Shown one piece after another: positions 31,769 to 41,019 of a stretch of 64,000 nt of DNA. The notes beneath the pieces were generated by a model that saw only the letters and a program-made list of their open reading frames with translations, searched no databases and was not told the origin of the DNA. A program made the translations under genes and the position numbers. Location of the stretch: positions 179,020,958 to 179,084,957 of the forward strand of contig BTPG01000001.1 in NCBI GenBank assembly GCA_036245525.1, written 5' to 3'. Numbering within the stretch: the first letter of the stretch is position 1; every line of letters begins with the position of its first letter. This stretch comes from Semisulcospira habei (Eukaryota; Mollusca; Gastropoda; Semisulcospiridae).

Positions 31769-32976
31769 ATGACAGTCTTACGGATCAAAGTTAGACCCAT
31801 ACAGAAAACTACGTGAGCCTCTTGGTGTTAAGGGCATAAGACAATCAATCGTCATCACAAACAATCCTAGCACAATAGACCAGAACCAAACTCTTACAGT
31901 CAAGTTTCCAAACCTAGGTCTCAGTGACGTTATTGTTCCTGGCACTGCACGCCTAGCATTTAATATTGAACTTTCATCAGACGCAGATGTGAACAGAACA
32001 CTGGTTGACAATCTTGGCAGAGCAATTGTTAGAACTATTAAAGTAAAACTTGAAGGAGAGGAAGTGTTTAGTCTTGACAACTCCGATGTATTCTACTGTT
32101 ACAAAGACCTTTGGCTCACAAGAGAAGAACGAGAAGATCGTATTTACCAAGGCATACAGTCTGATAATGTTGGTAAACTTCGAATCAATGCTGGAGATAA
32201 ATCAACGTCAGCAGCCCAGGACATTATATTAGCAGAAACATATGGAACCAGATTTTACATTCCACTTGAGTTTGAAATCCTAACAGCTCATTTGCCTTAT
32301 TATCAAGGGGCACTGAATGACCGTCTGAGCTTTGAACTAACTTTCAATGACTACTCCAAAGTTATTGAATCATCTGCCACAGATGCAACATATAAGATCT
32401 CTAACATTTCCTTGGAATATGAAATTGTCACACACACTGAACTAGCCAGACTCATACAAAATCAATACCAGTCAAGACTTCCAATTTATTATGACCGTGT
32501 GATTAGACATAGTTTAATACCCAAAGACAAAAGTGACCCAATGTGGAATATAAACTTGAACATGCCTGCCAGGTCACTGAAAGGTATTCTTATGTTGTTT
32601 GTTGAACCGGTGAGTCCATACAAAAGAGATTCAGAAAAATTCTACAATCCTAAGATTACACATTTGTCTTGCACAATTGAAGGCCGTCCTAATCAAGTGT
32701 ACGCTTCAGGTTTGTTACCATACCAGCACTACGATGAGATCACAAAGTTTTTTTGCGGGTGGAAGGATTAGAGATAAACCCGCAAACATAGTGTGTAAAG
32801 ATCTACATCTGTATGACGTTAGGATAGGACAATACCTTACAAACAAATATGCACTGTGGTTAGACCTTCGTATAACGGACGACGACTACCTGCATGGGTC
32901 AGGTCGAACTGTTGAGAACGGCAGTGATGGAATAACAATTCAGATACAAAAGAAGGTTGAAACTGCTGCAGCATAA
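31769..32976 (+). pseudogene. Major capsid protein candidate (double jelly-roll type), two frameshifts
   Basis: About 400 codons in total. The ATG (31769) is in a frame that closes at once. The capsid-like reading begins at about 31773 one base out of phase (SKLDPYRKLREPLGVKGIRQ) and runs to about 32750. There a run of seven T shifts it into the frame that ends at 32974-32976. Recognisable features are a first domain with NLGLSDVIVPGTARLAF, a central YIPLEFEILTAHLPYYQGAL and a second domain with RSLKGILMLFVEP, FYNPKITHLSCTIEGRPNQV and near the end ALWLDLRITDD...LHGSGR. This two-domain beta organisation, the size and the neighbouring ATPase fit the double jelly-roll capsid of Polinton-like viruses. 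The assignment is by motif style and context, not by alignment. Confidence 0.65.
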
Positions 32977-33050
32977 ATATATATTTGTACCTGATATATG
33001 ACGCACAACTGAACATACAAGACAGTAGACTGAGTGGACACATATATTAA
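32977..33050. other. Capsid-to-insertion spacer ending in TTAA
   Basis: AT-rich viral-type intergenic DNA after the capsid stop. TTAA at 33047-33050 marks the left edge of the insertion described next. Confidence 0.5.
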
Positions 33051-34183
33051 AGGTCAACCACAGTGCTTGGTGAAAAAGTTTCTGCTGAAAGAACTTTACT
33101 AAATAATACCAGATGCAAAAAAATTGGTAAGCAAAGCTCTACCGTTTAATAGATATCGATCACTGAAAGTGGGATTTCCTACCTGTAATTAAGGGTAAGG
33201 GAAGTAATAATCTGAAACGCAGCTATCGCTGATGTCCCCTCGCAGAGACGTCAGCAGCTGTATACAATGGCCGACTGCGAAGAAGTTACAAGCGAGACAA
33301 GCTTCTTTACTCGATCTGTCGTGTTACAGCAGTGAGTTTGGATGTGTGAATGACCCTATTAACACTGTGCAACCATATCAGTTTGAACCTGAGGCTGAGC
33401 TGCCCAATGCCTAGTTTGAAGAAGCACCCGACAGACGATTTGAGCGAGTCTCTCGAACGCATGCTGTTTACCAACTGGTAAGAAACTTGTTTACATGTTA
33501 TCAAAGAGCTATGTCTATGATGTTATATAGTGTGTGGCTAGTCTTATTCAAGTTACTCGTACATATGTATGTTGAATCGATGGCGGTAGAACTTGTTTTG
33601 CAGTCAATAATTTGTAAAGTTGTGCGATGTTTTAACTTTCCCTCTTGATTGCAATTCATACAGTCATGGTCCCACTCAATCATTGCTAGCAGTCCCCCTC
33701 ACTAAAACTAGCCAAATGAGTACACAAATGTGTGTGTGTGTTATTCCAATGGATTATAATTTATTGTTTTGCCTAGACCTATTAGTCACTACCATGATAG
33801 TCCGTTTCAGTAGCTTGTAGACTGCAAAGAACTTGAAGTTGAACTGACCTTGTAAAAAATTGTGTGTGTGCAGGTGTCAGTGTGCAAACTGTGTTGGCAT
33901 GGGCTCGATCCGGGAATGCCGCTGTTGTCAAGAAATTCCAGAAATGGAATCACTGACAGTAAGCGCAGGAGTGGGCTGCATCACCGACCATCCTGGCTTC
34001 AGCTCAGTGTGCTTGGACCTCTACGTCTTAGAGACCTGCTATTCCTGGTACAACCAGCAGTATGGGAGAGCTATACAGGATGCTAACGAGTAAGTTATAT
34101 TTCCGTTATAAATTGTAATCATGATGCTATAAATAGGTTTGTGTCATAAATATACACAAATAAATAATACTACTAATAAAATT

Positions 34184-34410
34184 AGGATCTCACCTATATT
34201 TGACACCTTACTCTCTAATTCAAGCGATCGCTAATTTTCAAATCTAACACTAGCCCAAACCCTAACTCTGAATCCGATTTAAGTCAGGGGTTAGGATAAA
34301 GGACAAACCGTTAAATTCAATTTTAGGGTTAGGGTTTGGGCTAGGGTTAGAGTTGAAAATTAGAGATAGCTCGAATTAGAAAGTAAGGTGTCAAAGATGG
34401 ATGAGATCTT
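34184..34410. repeat. Small foldback MITE in intron 2
   Basis: Arms of about 85 bp are inverted copies: GGATCTCACC...TTTGACACCTTACT on the left and its complement ending GATGAGATC on the right. The centre carries AACCCTAA/TTAGGGTT-like motifs, which here are part of the palindrome rather than telomeric DNA. Confidence 0.75.
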
Positions 34411-34830
34411 AAAATTATAATAATAAAGAAAATTTATACCGTGCATTTTCCTGAATAACAATTCAATTTAAAGCGCACTCTCACACAGTAATAAAAGTCA
34501 TACATACAGATAATTACACACACATTCGTATTAAGAAAAGCAAGGTGGGAGATGTGGGGTGGGGGTGGTGGTCAATGAGATGATGTTAGATATTTATACA
34601 TTAGCCAAAAAATATATATATATAAATTTACGATGCCACATTTAAGTTTTAACAGAAATATTTTCGAGATAGGTTTTAAGATTTGACTTAAAGTGGAAAT
34701 TACTGGGATGTTTTGAACAACAACAGTAATAAAATAAAAAAATAAAATTGTCAGACATTCATTTTGATGTCAAGATATTTAATTTATTTGCATGTGCTAA
34801 TTCTGAGAAAAAGTAATATTTAGAGACACG

Positions 34831-34976
34831 CCAGTGACCTTCAAAATTGTGTCGTTATATCCGGTTGACATATTATCCAACGGGCCGAATATAAGGATTT
34901 TGGCCGGGACCCAGCTTTTTGTGTCTTCATATCCGGATGTCGTTATATCCGACGTTGTACTAACCGGCTTTGACTG
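34831..34976 (-). mobile_element. MITE with CAGTCAAAGCCGG end, minus orientation
   Basis: Ends at 34976 with CCGGCTTTGACTG. The interior (ATATCCGG, CGTTATATCC) is the reverse complement of the element at 35451-35589. Ends starting CAGT are typical of pogo-like MITEs. Confidence 0.65.
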
Positions 34977-35200
34977 CACATTGATTGTTTACTGTCGTTA
35001 TTACTGTATATTATTATTGTATGCTTGTTTTTCTTTCCAGGCGGTATCGGTATGTAGCTTACCGCATGCTTGTGCGGTGGATCTGGAAGTGGCTGGGGAG
35101 GGACATCAGGGTCACCTTACCAGCTTGTGCGGTAACAAGAATCCGGAAACAGTTTCCGAGCGCAGATGGGCAGTACACTGGTTATAGGGACCCAGAATAA

Positions 35201-35450
35201 TGTGACAATACATTTGACAGCACTGGCCCATTTTTGCATCCTTATGTGTTTCCAATATATTCATAATATACTGTCATTATTATTATTACATGGACAAAAA
35301 AAACATTTTGATGTGTGTTTGTAGTCTGTTCAGCTTGTTTTACGCGCTGGTTTAAAAAAAAAGAAGTGTGTTTGCATTTATTTATAATTATGAAACAGAA
35401 GTGCAACACTAAAATCATGTGTAGTTTGTAACATACATGTAGTGGCAACA
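35201..35450. other. Downstream of P2X7-like exon 3
   Basis: AT-rich non-coding DNA, probably 3' UTR of the P2X7-like gene. No clear polyadenylation site could be fixed. Confidence 0.4.
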
Positions 35451-35589
35451 CAGTCAAAGCCGGTTAGTACGATATAACAACAGCCAGATATAAAGACACA
35501 AAACCTATATCCGGCCCGTTGGACACATCAGCCGGATAACGACATGATTTTGAAGTTCCCGGGCATGTCGTACTATCCGGCTTTGACTG
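35451..35589 (+). mobile_element. MITE with CAGTCAAAGCCGG ends, complete
   Basis: 139 bp bounded by CAGTCAAAGCCGG and CCGGCTTTGACTG, perfect 13-bp TIRs. Opposite in orientation to 34831-34976, with P2X7-like exon 3 between them. Confidence 0.75.
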
Positions 35590-36149
35590 TGTGTTGTGTG
35601 CAAGGTGTGTGGGAGTATTTTTGGCTTTTACCATTTTGGAATGTATATAAAAAGTTTCTAAATAAAATGAAGTTAATACTGCCATTGTGAAACCCACCCT
35701 GGTTTTTGTGTCACGTTGGATGGCGAAAGTGGTCAGATTTACTACATATTTAGATTGTGTGGTAATGTCTCATACCTCATTCATACCTCAAAGTCATAGA
35801 AACCAGTAGTTATAGGTTCTCACTTGCAGAGCCAGGTCTGCTCTTTTCAAACTCTTGTCATCAAGTAATGTAAACAAACATTCTACAGTACACAACTATA
35901 TTTATAATAAATTCAACAAACTTACTCTTCAATTTTCATTTACGTTCCATCTTGTCTCAAGTAACCAACCATCTACGCACACACACATACATTCACAGGC
36001 ACATTCATCCATTCTTTCAGATATCATCCAGTCTATCAGATAATGAACAGCACAATCATTAGTCCCCCACACAGACCATTAGCTGATTAGCTAACAGTTA
36101 AATTTACCACTGAAAGTCAATACCTGTAAAAAGTTGTCTCAAAGAAGTA
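35590..36149. other. No feature seen
   Basis: AT-rich intergenic DNA of the TTAA insertion. Short frames only, none with a recognisable motif. Confidence 0.45.
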
Positions 36150-36545
36150 ATATAATAATAATAATAATGTTTCGGCGAATCGGCTCAAAGCGCCGCGAAC
36201 TGCACCCAACACGCACGCTCACGTGACACACGCATTCACTCTGACGACAAAAATAGTACAAGACAAACACAGGACATTCACGTTGTGCAAAGGGTCAGCT
36301 CAGCTACTGAGTTTTCAGAAATGTTGATCGCTTGTATTTGAAATTTATAAAGTGGCCTGAAACCGGTACCAAAGTGGAGGGGGAGGAAGAACCGGAGTAC
36401 CCAGAGAAAGAACCCCCGGCGGTCCGCCCGAATTAACGGTGACACTTACTAGAAGAGAAAAATCCGACGCCGAAACCAGGTATCGAACCTCGCACCTTTA
36501 GCATTGGTGGCAGGCGCCTTAACCACTGTGCCACGGACCACCCCG
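36150..36545 (-). mobile_element. tRNA-derived SINE
   Basis: On the minus strand it begins near 36540 with an A box (TGGCACAGTGGTTAAGGCG) and a B box (GAGGTTCGATACC) and ends in an (ATT)n tail (36152-36168). Its body includes a GGCGCTTTGAGCCGATTCGC segment. A related tail-body piece lies at 47585-47720. Confidence 0.75.
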
Positions 36546-36864
36546 TACACACACATTTAAGCATTCAAGTATCAAAGTATGTCACACATTTGACATTTGA
36601 GCACATACATACTTGACCAACTAATGCACACCTGTACACAAAAATTGACGGCAAAATTAAAAAATAGTAAAGTAATTTTTAAAAAATTAATATGACAAAC
36701 GAAATAGAGCGGAGAATAAGATTGGTAACAAGCGATACAATCTGAGTAAATGCTCGTGAACCCTAGATGCAAAGTCCATTTCAATTGAGTTTCACGCTTG
36801 GCAGTCACCTTTTTGGTCTGAATTGAGTTTGGCATGGCGTGATCGTGACTGGCGATTCAAAACT

Positions 36865-37401
36865 TCATCCTCTTTTGCTGGTCTTGGGAAAGAGGCAGCT
36901 AGGGATGGAGGGCACTGCACAGGTTTTGTCAGGTCTAGTTGAAGTTGAAGCAGTACTAGCAGGCCTACTACTAGTAACTTGAGTCACTGTTGCTGTTGTT
37001 GAGGTGCTTGCTGCAATGGCACGCGGACTTTGGATCGTTGGAACAGAGCCAGGCTTTAATGTCCGTATTGTTTTCATCCCAAAGCTCCGCATTAAAGTGG
37101 CACTTGGGGGGTAGCAGTCTTCAGCGAAGTGTTTTGCGCAAATTGTTGACGACGCAGTTGGTGTCCCGTACTTCGGACCGAAGTTTACATGCTTTTCCTG
37201 CACGAATCTCACCCACTTATTTCGCACGTCTTCGTTTTTTGGAAACCTATGCAATGTTAACCCATCCGCTTGTTTGTTTGTACAACCTCCAACGGCACAA
37301 TATAGGCCACTGCTCTTCGTTTTCCTGCATTTTGGTAGAGAAGGGGCACTATCAGACTCCATATTGTCTACAGCAGTTGACGTCACGAGCCATGTGGTCA
37401 C
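36865..37401 (-). CDS. THAP zinc-finger protein
   Basis: 178 codons from ATG 37399-37401. Residues about 33-110 form a THAP domain: C2CH ligands in LYCAVGGCTN and, about 50 residues later, ICAKHF. The HRFPKNEDVRNKWVRFV helix-like core lies between them, and LKPGSVPTI follows as the AVPTIF-type box. The rest is low-complexity Ser/Thr/Ala (STSTTATVTQVTSS, STASTSTRPD), with no catalytic domain. THAP domains bind DNA and are found in host regulators and in the N-terminus of several transposases (P element, some other eukaryotic DNA transposons). Its position just inside the right end of the TTAA-flanked insertion suggests a transposase remnant or accessory DNA-binding protein. A further exon to the left cannot be excluded. 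Confidence 0.75.
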   Translation of the reverse strand: MTTWLVTSTAVDNMESDSAPSLPKCRKTKSSGLYCAVGGCTNKQADGLTLHRFPKNEDVRNKWVRFVQEKHVNFGPKYGTPTASSTICAKHFAEDCYPPSATLMRSFGMKTIRTLKPGSVPTIQSPRAIAASTSTTATVTQVTSSRPASTASTSTRPDKTCAVPSIPSCLFPKTSKRG

Positions 37402-37582
37402 GTGAGCGGGCTTTTTGAAGGTGCAAAAGTTTATTCGAAGTAGATTTTATTCAATATTAAAAATAGGCAGTATTTTTCGGAAAAAAGTTGTTCGGCATGT
37501 GACTTCTTTTATTATGTAGATATTTTGTGCTCAGTTTTATGTTTCAATGATGTTGACCTTTAAAATTATATTGTGTATTAAA

Positions 37583-38984
37583 ATGAACCGGAGCTTAATG
37601 ACCCTCGACCCACACTGTGGATTGTTTTGTGGTGCGACAGGGTGTGGTAAAACTGAATTTGTACTTGATCTATTACAAACAAGATACATCCACCATTTTG
37701 AAAACATTGTAATATTTTGTCCTACAATTAAACACAACAAAGCTTATCACAACCGTTTATTCATTTGGACTGACAACAACATTTACTTAGTTGACCCTGA
37801 GAAAAAACTGAATGACTACCTACAATATTTTTACAAGCAATTTGAAGGGCAGTCAACCCTGTTTATTGTTGATGACTGTTCTGCAGAGAAAGACATTGTC
37901 AAAAAGAGAAACGCATTAGCAGAACTTGCTTTCAGTGGCAGACATGCAAACATTAGTGTATGGATTCTCACTCAAAAATATAATGCTGTTCTGAAAGATT
38001 TTCGAGAACAGTTTAAGTTTATCTGTTTGTTTTACTGTAAGGATCGTGACAGCTTTGAAGACTGTCTCAGAGAAAACGATGTCATACCAAATAAACATGA
38101 ACGTGATGATGTAAAAAATAAACTGAAATCAACTAAGCATCTAATCATCATCATCATCATCAGTCCCTTGCCCGAACTGGGCGTTGGGGGGACAAAAAGG
38201 CAGCAGCAACAGACAGTGCTCTCCACTGAGTTCTATTTTGGGCGGTGGCAAGCAAGTCTGGCATCTCGAGTTCGGTCCATTCTTTTATGTTTGCGACCCA
38301 ACTCTTTCTCTGACGACCTCGCCGACGACTTCCTTCGAGAGTGCCTTGGAGGATAGTCTTGGACAAGGTGTTGTGTCGGGTCATGTGGCCAAACCAAGCA
38401 AGCTTGCGCCGTTTCACGGTTGCCAGAAGGGGTTCATGTGGGCCCACCAGGGAAGTGACGATGCTCCGTACATATTCGTTGGTCTTGTGCTCGCGGTACG
38501 AGATGCGGAGCAACTTCCTCAGGCACTTGTTCTCAAAGGCCTGGATTTTCTTTTCTGAGTCTGCAAGCAGTGTCCAAGTCTCACAGCCGTAGAGTAGAAT
38601 AGACACTACGAGGGACTTGTAAAGCCTGTACTTGATGGTGAAGCTGATGGAGTTACTTCGCCATATCCTGTCCAGCCTGGCCATTGCGGATGTTGCTGTA
38701 CCTATCCTGATACGGATCTCTGCTATGCAACTACCGTCTTTGGACAGGGTGGCTCCCAAGTACTTGAAGCTATTGACCTCTTCTAGCTTCTGGCCGTTCA
38801 TGTGAATGTTGCTGCTGCTGTCGCTTGTGGTGTTGATCATCACTTTGCTTTTATCCGTACTGATCTCCATGCCATAAGACCCTGCGCTACTTGAAAGTTT
38901 GTCTGTCAGGTTTTGAAGCTCACTATTGCTAAAGCTTATTTTAAAGACAGATCAGCCCACAAGGTATGGGTTAGTAAATTAATT
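37583..38984 (+). pseudogene. Polinton-type packaging ATPase (FtsK/HerA, A32-like), split by a retrotransposon
   Basis: The likely start is the ATG at 37583, behind a TATTAAA run; the ATG at 37547 lies in the neighbouring insertion. Walker A is GATGCGKTEF (about residue 19) and Walker B is TLFIVDDC, followed by GRHANISVWILTQKYNAVL, the sensor-like segment of this family. Homology stops after DVKNKLKSTKH at about 38135. A minus-strand RT fragment (38136-38940) intervenes. A short C-terminal piece, KLILKTDQPTRYGLVN, resumes at about 38935 and ends at TAA 38982-38984. In related viruses this enzyme drives the genome into the preformed capsid. Without the insertion the gene would be of ordinary length, a little over 200 codons. 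Confidence 0.85.
38136..38940 (-). mobile_element. Truncated non-LTR reverse transcriptase fragment inserted in the ATPase gene
   Basis: The minus-strand frame 38870-38160 encodes the end of an RT: ISTDKSKVMINTTSDS, then FKYLGATLSKDG, LLYGCETWTLLADSEKKIQA and GSRRRGRQRKSWVANIKEW near the C-terminus. The catalytic box is absent. Its 3' tail is an (ATG)n repeat, seen as ATCATCATCATC at 38140-38160. It is unrelated to the CR1/L2-like copies and only distantly similar to the RTE-like copies. Confidence 0.8.
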
Positions 38985-39009
38985 TATACATTTGTTTGTC
39001 CAATAAAAA

Positions 39010-39357
39010 ATGACAGACGGACAAATCATACAAGTGCTTGATATCTCACACTGCTTCAAAGATGTTATGCACTTTACTGACTTAATATCACCCAAACAGA
39101 CTTACATAAGCCTTTCAGCACCATCGGAAATATATGTTACATATAGTGTGACTTTGGATTATGTTGATGAGCATCCAGATGTGGAGTGCATGACAGTTGA
39201 TTTAAAAACACCTACTTTTAAAGTTAATGATACCAACTATGGTTGGTTAGGGGAAGTTTGTTATAGCATATTTAAACAACTACGCAAACTAAATGTTTAT
39301 ATTGACAGTGTTACAATTAATAAAGTGGTATTACACAAGGTGAGCCAGCAGAGTTAA
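39010..39357 (+). CDS. Polinton-type small protein, 115 aa, unknown
   Basis: Intact frame starting MTDGQIIQVLDIS just behind CAATAAAAA. It looks all-beta, with strands such as TYISLSAPSEIYVTYSVTLDYV and YIDSVTINKVVLHKV. No membrane segment. First of five consecutive plus-strand genes between ATPase and integrase. I do not recognise it. Confidence 0.6.
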   Translation: MTDGQIIQVLDISHCFKDVMHFTDLISPKQTYISLSAPSEIYVTYSVTLDYVDEHPDVECMTVDLKTPTFKVNDTNYGWLGEVCYSIFKQLRKLNVYIDSVTINKVVLHKVSQQS

Positions 39358-39384
39358 CGTTAATATTTTTTATATTATAATAAA

Positions 39385-39912
39385 ATGAACCAAGACGAAC
39401 CCCTTCTATTGAATGATATCAATGCTGTAGAAAACAAAGACTTAGACTCTAAGAAACAGCGTCTTTTGTCTGTAATTGTTTCTGGAAAGTCAAAGGCTTA
39501 TCTAGGGAAACAATACATGACAGAGGATATAGAATCCCTCACGGCTGATGAGCTAATCAAGCTTCATTCGAAATATGAAAACCACATCGCTTCACTAATG
39601 ACTCGTGATTTAAGTCGATCTCTTGTATGTCTATACACAAAAGCAGTGAGTCACTTTCTACCTGTGGATAGTGACAGTCTTTCACATGACCTTGAAAGTA
39701 ATCCTATTGTTTCAAGTTCAATTGGTAAATTAGCATGTGTCATGTTTTACAAGTTTGGAAATTACCTTGCACCTGTGGTAACCTTACTTGTCACCGGGAG
39801 TCATATTGATTTTTCAAAAATAAATTTTACTGCAGAAGAAAATGGACGATACCCAGACGACTCCACAACCGAACCCCACCCCAGTTTTGATGCAGGTTCA
39901 AACTGTGACTAA
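39385..39912 (+). CDS. Polinton-type conserved protein, 175 aa, unknown
   Basis: Intact, starting MNQDEPLLLNDIN behind ATAATAAA. It contains LLSVIVSGKSKAYLGKQYMT, then DELIKLHSKYENHIASLM, a largely helical layout, and a mildly hydrophobic section near residue 130 (LAPVVTLLVTGS). Its last 24 codons overlap the start of the next gene in a different frame (39842). Function unknown. The overlap argues that both frames are real and cotranscribed. Confidence 0.65.
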   Translation: MNQDEPLLLNDINAVENKDLDSKKQRLLSVIVSGKSKAYLGKQYMTEDIESLTADELIKLHSKYENHIASLMTRDLSRSLVCLYTKAVSHFLPVDSDSLSHDLESNPIVSSSIGKLACVMFYKFGNYLAPVVTLLVTGSHIDFSKINFTAEENGRYPDDSTTEPHPSFDAGSNCD

Positions 39913-40306
39913 GGCTAAAAGTCCAGGCAGGGTTGAGGCTGGAAAGAGAGTAGCTGCATTGAACAAACAAAGAAAGTTAGAACTACTGCAAAAGGTACAT
40001 GTGACTGACCCGCCGTCAATAACACCATTGGTGTCACTACCGTCAGGACCAACAGGACCGTCACTACTATCACACCCTCATCAAAGTGACAGACAAACAA
40101 CTAAGTCTGACCCTGACCCTCAAACAACAAAATATATAGTTGCCGGATTTGTTGTCGGATTTGGTTATGTAGGTTATCAATTATACAAAAAATACAAACC
40201 ACAGACTCGTACAGTGACCAAAAAATCAGACACTCCAAAAACAAAACCAGAAGTCGCCACATTACCAGTAACACCCAAAGCCATTGACCCATTTTATATG
40301 CAGTAA
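39842..40306 (+). CDS. Polinton-type single-pass membrane protein, 154 aa
   Basis: Starts MDDTQTTPQPNPTPVLMQ inside the previous gene. A basic segment (KSPGRVEAGKRVAALNKQRK, residues about 26-45) precedes a Pro/Ser-rich linker. A membrane segment follows (YIVAGFVVGFGYVGYQLY, residues about 98-116), then a Lys-rich tail (KKYKPQTRTVTKK). Role unknown. The layout suits a protein anchored in a membrane with a basic, possibly nucleic-acid-facing, N-terminal arm. Confidence 0.65.
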   Translation: MDDTQTTPQPNPTPVLMQVQTVTKAKSPGRVEAGKRVAALNKQRKLELLQKVHVTDPPSITPLVSLPSGPTGPSLLSHPHQSDRQTTKSDPDPQTTKYIVAGFVVGFGYVGYQLYKKYKPQTRTVTKKSDTPKTKPEVATLPVTPKAIDPFYMQ

Positions 40307-40342
40307 ATAAAAATATTATTTTAATTTTTCTTGTATTAGAAA

Positions 40343-40573
40343 ATGAGCGACACAAAGAACTTAATGAACCTTGTCTATCACTCTGCCGTAATCAGCGGAC
40401 TAGCAGTAGCTTATTCTATGCTGGGAAAAAATCTACTCAAAATGAAATCAGCAGACCTGAGTAGATTAGATTTTGAAGACAGCGCTAAGCTAATTGTAGT
40501 TGTCACAGCGTCGATTGCGACAAAAGACTTTCTTGTCAAGCAGGGAATTATTCCCGAAAATGTTTCTATGTAA
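40343..40573 (+). CDS. Polinton-type small membrane protein, 76 aa
   Basis: Intact, starting MSDTKNLMNLVYHSAVISGL. Two hydrophobic stretches (residues about 11-27 and 50-62) are separated by a charged loop (KMKSADLSRLDFEDSAK). It ends LVKQGIIPENVSM. Function unknown. Confidence 0.6.
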   Translation: MSDTKNLMNLVYHSAVISGLAVAYSMLGKNLLKMKSADLSRLDFEDSAKLIVVVTASIATKDFLVKQGIIPENVSM

Positions 40574-40584
40574 ATAAAATAAAT

Positions 40585-41019
40585 ATGGCGACGATAGCTG
40601 TTATTGTGGGAGGTGCAGTTGTTAATGCCCTGGCATTTAGTGGATCAAACTACCTCTTTTAAAAAATGGGTAGAGAGGAATCTGCAGAAAAAATGAAACG
40701 TCACAATGAGGCACCTGAAAAACTTGCTCAAGCGCAGCAGGATTATGAAAAGAATAGAATTGAGAAACTTGATTTTATCAATGAAAGATTGAGGCTTGAA
40801 GGTCACGCACAACATACGTTTTCAAATACAGACGAAGCAATCAGGGAATATTTTTTAGTCACAGGTGAAGACATGTCTATACCGAAACCAAAACTAAGTG
40901 ACTATTACAAACCAAGCCCAGAACAAAGAAATGGAGAGATAATCTTTGTTCTAGTGGGAATGACATTTGTTTATTTTACAGGAGTTTTCATTGCTAGAAA
41001 AAATGACAGCCGAAAATAA
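40585..41019 (+). pseudogene. Polinton-type two-segment membrane protein with in-frame stop
   Basis: ATG at 40585 opens a 25-codon frame (MATIAVIVGGAVVNALAFSG) that stops at TAA 40660-40662. The same frame then continues without a break to 41019 (KRHNEAPEKLAQAQQDYEKN, then KLDFINERLRLEGHAQ, then EIIFVLVGMTFVYFTGVFIA). One base change, Ser TCA to TAA, would explain the stop, so I read this as one 144-codon gene: a hydrophobic N-terminal segment, a charged helical middle and a C-terminal membrane segment. The alternative is a micro-protein plus a separate gene starting at 40666. Function unknown. The 3' end overlaps the integrase start by 17 bp. Confidence 0.6.

Larger units (their letters stand above)
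33345..35200 (+). pseudogene. P2X7 ballast-domain-like gene, three exons, frame broken in exon 1
   Basis: Exon 1 ends at 33477 before GTAAGA. Exon 2 is 33874-34089 (CAG before, GTAAGT after). Exon 3 is 35041-35200 (TTTCCAG before, TAA end). Joined phases agree: the split codons give WCQCANC across intron 1 and Glu at intron 2. Exon 2 has the Cys-rich core (CQCANC, then CRCCQEIPEM, then CITDHPGF). Exon 3 has RYRYVAYRMLVRWIWKWLGR and LPACAVTRIRKQFPSADGQY. This is the zinc-binding cytoplasmic domain known from the P2X7 C-terminus and from many stand-alone invertebrate proteins; no channel part is present. In exon 1 the upstream reading (VQPYQFEPEAELPNA) and the frame that joins exon 2 differ by one base around 33400, so copy integrity is doubtful unless a short start at 33405 is used. 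The role of stand-alone forms is unknown. Confidence 0.7.
33051..37559. mobile_element. TTAA-flanked insertion carrying a P2X7-like and a THAP gene
   Basis: The left edge is TTAA then AGGTCAACCACAGTG. The right edge, read inward on the minus strand, is TTAA then AGGTCAACATCATTG, so the ends are inverted repeats (8 identical bases, 12 of 15 overall). The insertion separates the capsid candidate from the ATPase, whose ATG is only 20 bp to the right of the TTAA. It holds a plus-strand intron-containing gene (33345-35200), a minus-strand THAP gene starting about 160 bp from the right end, and several small nested repeats. The short TIR and the TTAA could be coincidental. A cut-and-paste element related to a THAP-transposase group is the main alternative. 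Confidence 0.5.

Noticed and set aside
34230..34370. Telomere-like CCCTAA/TTAGGG motifs
   Set aside because: Too few and irregular, and they belong to the centre of a foldback repeat.
33051..37559. P2X7-like and THAP genes as native Polinton cargo
   Set aside because: The P2X7-like gene has spliceosomal introns, and TTAA-flanked inverted ends delimit the block, so a later insertion is the better reading, although cargo capture cannot be excluded.
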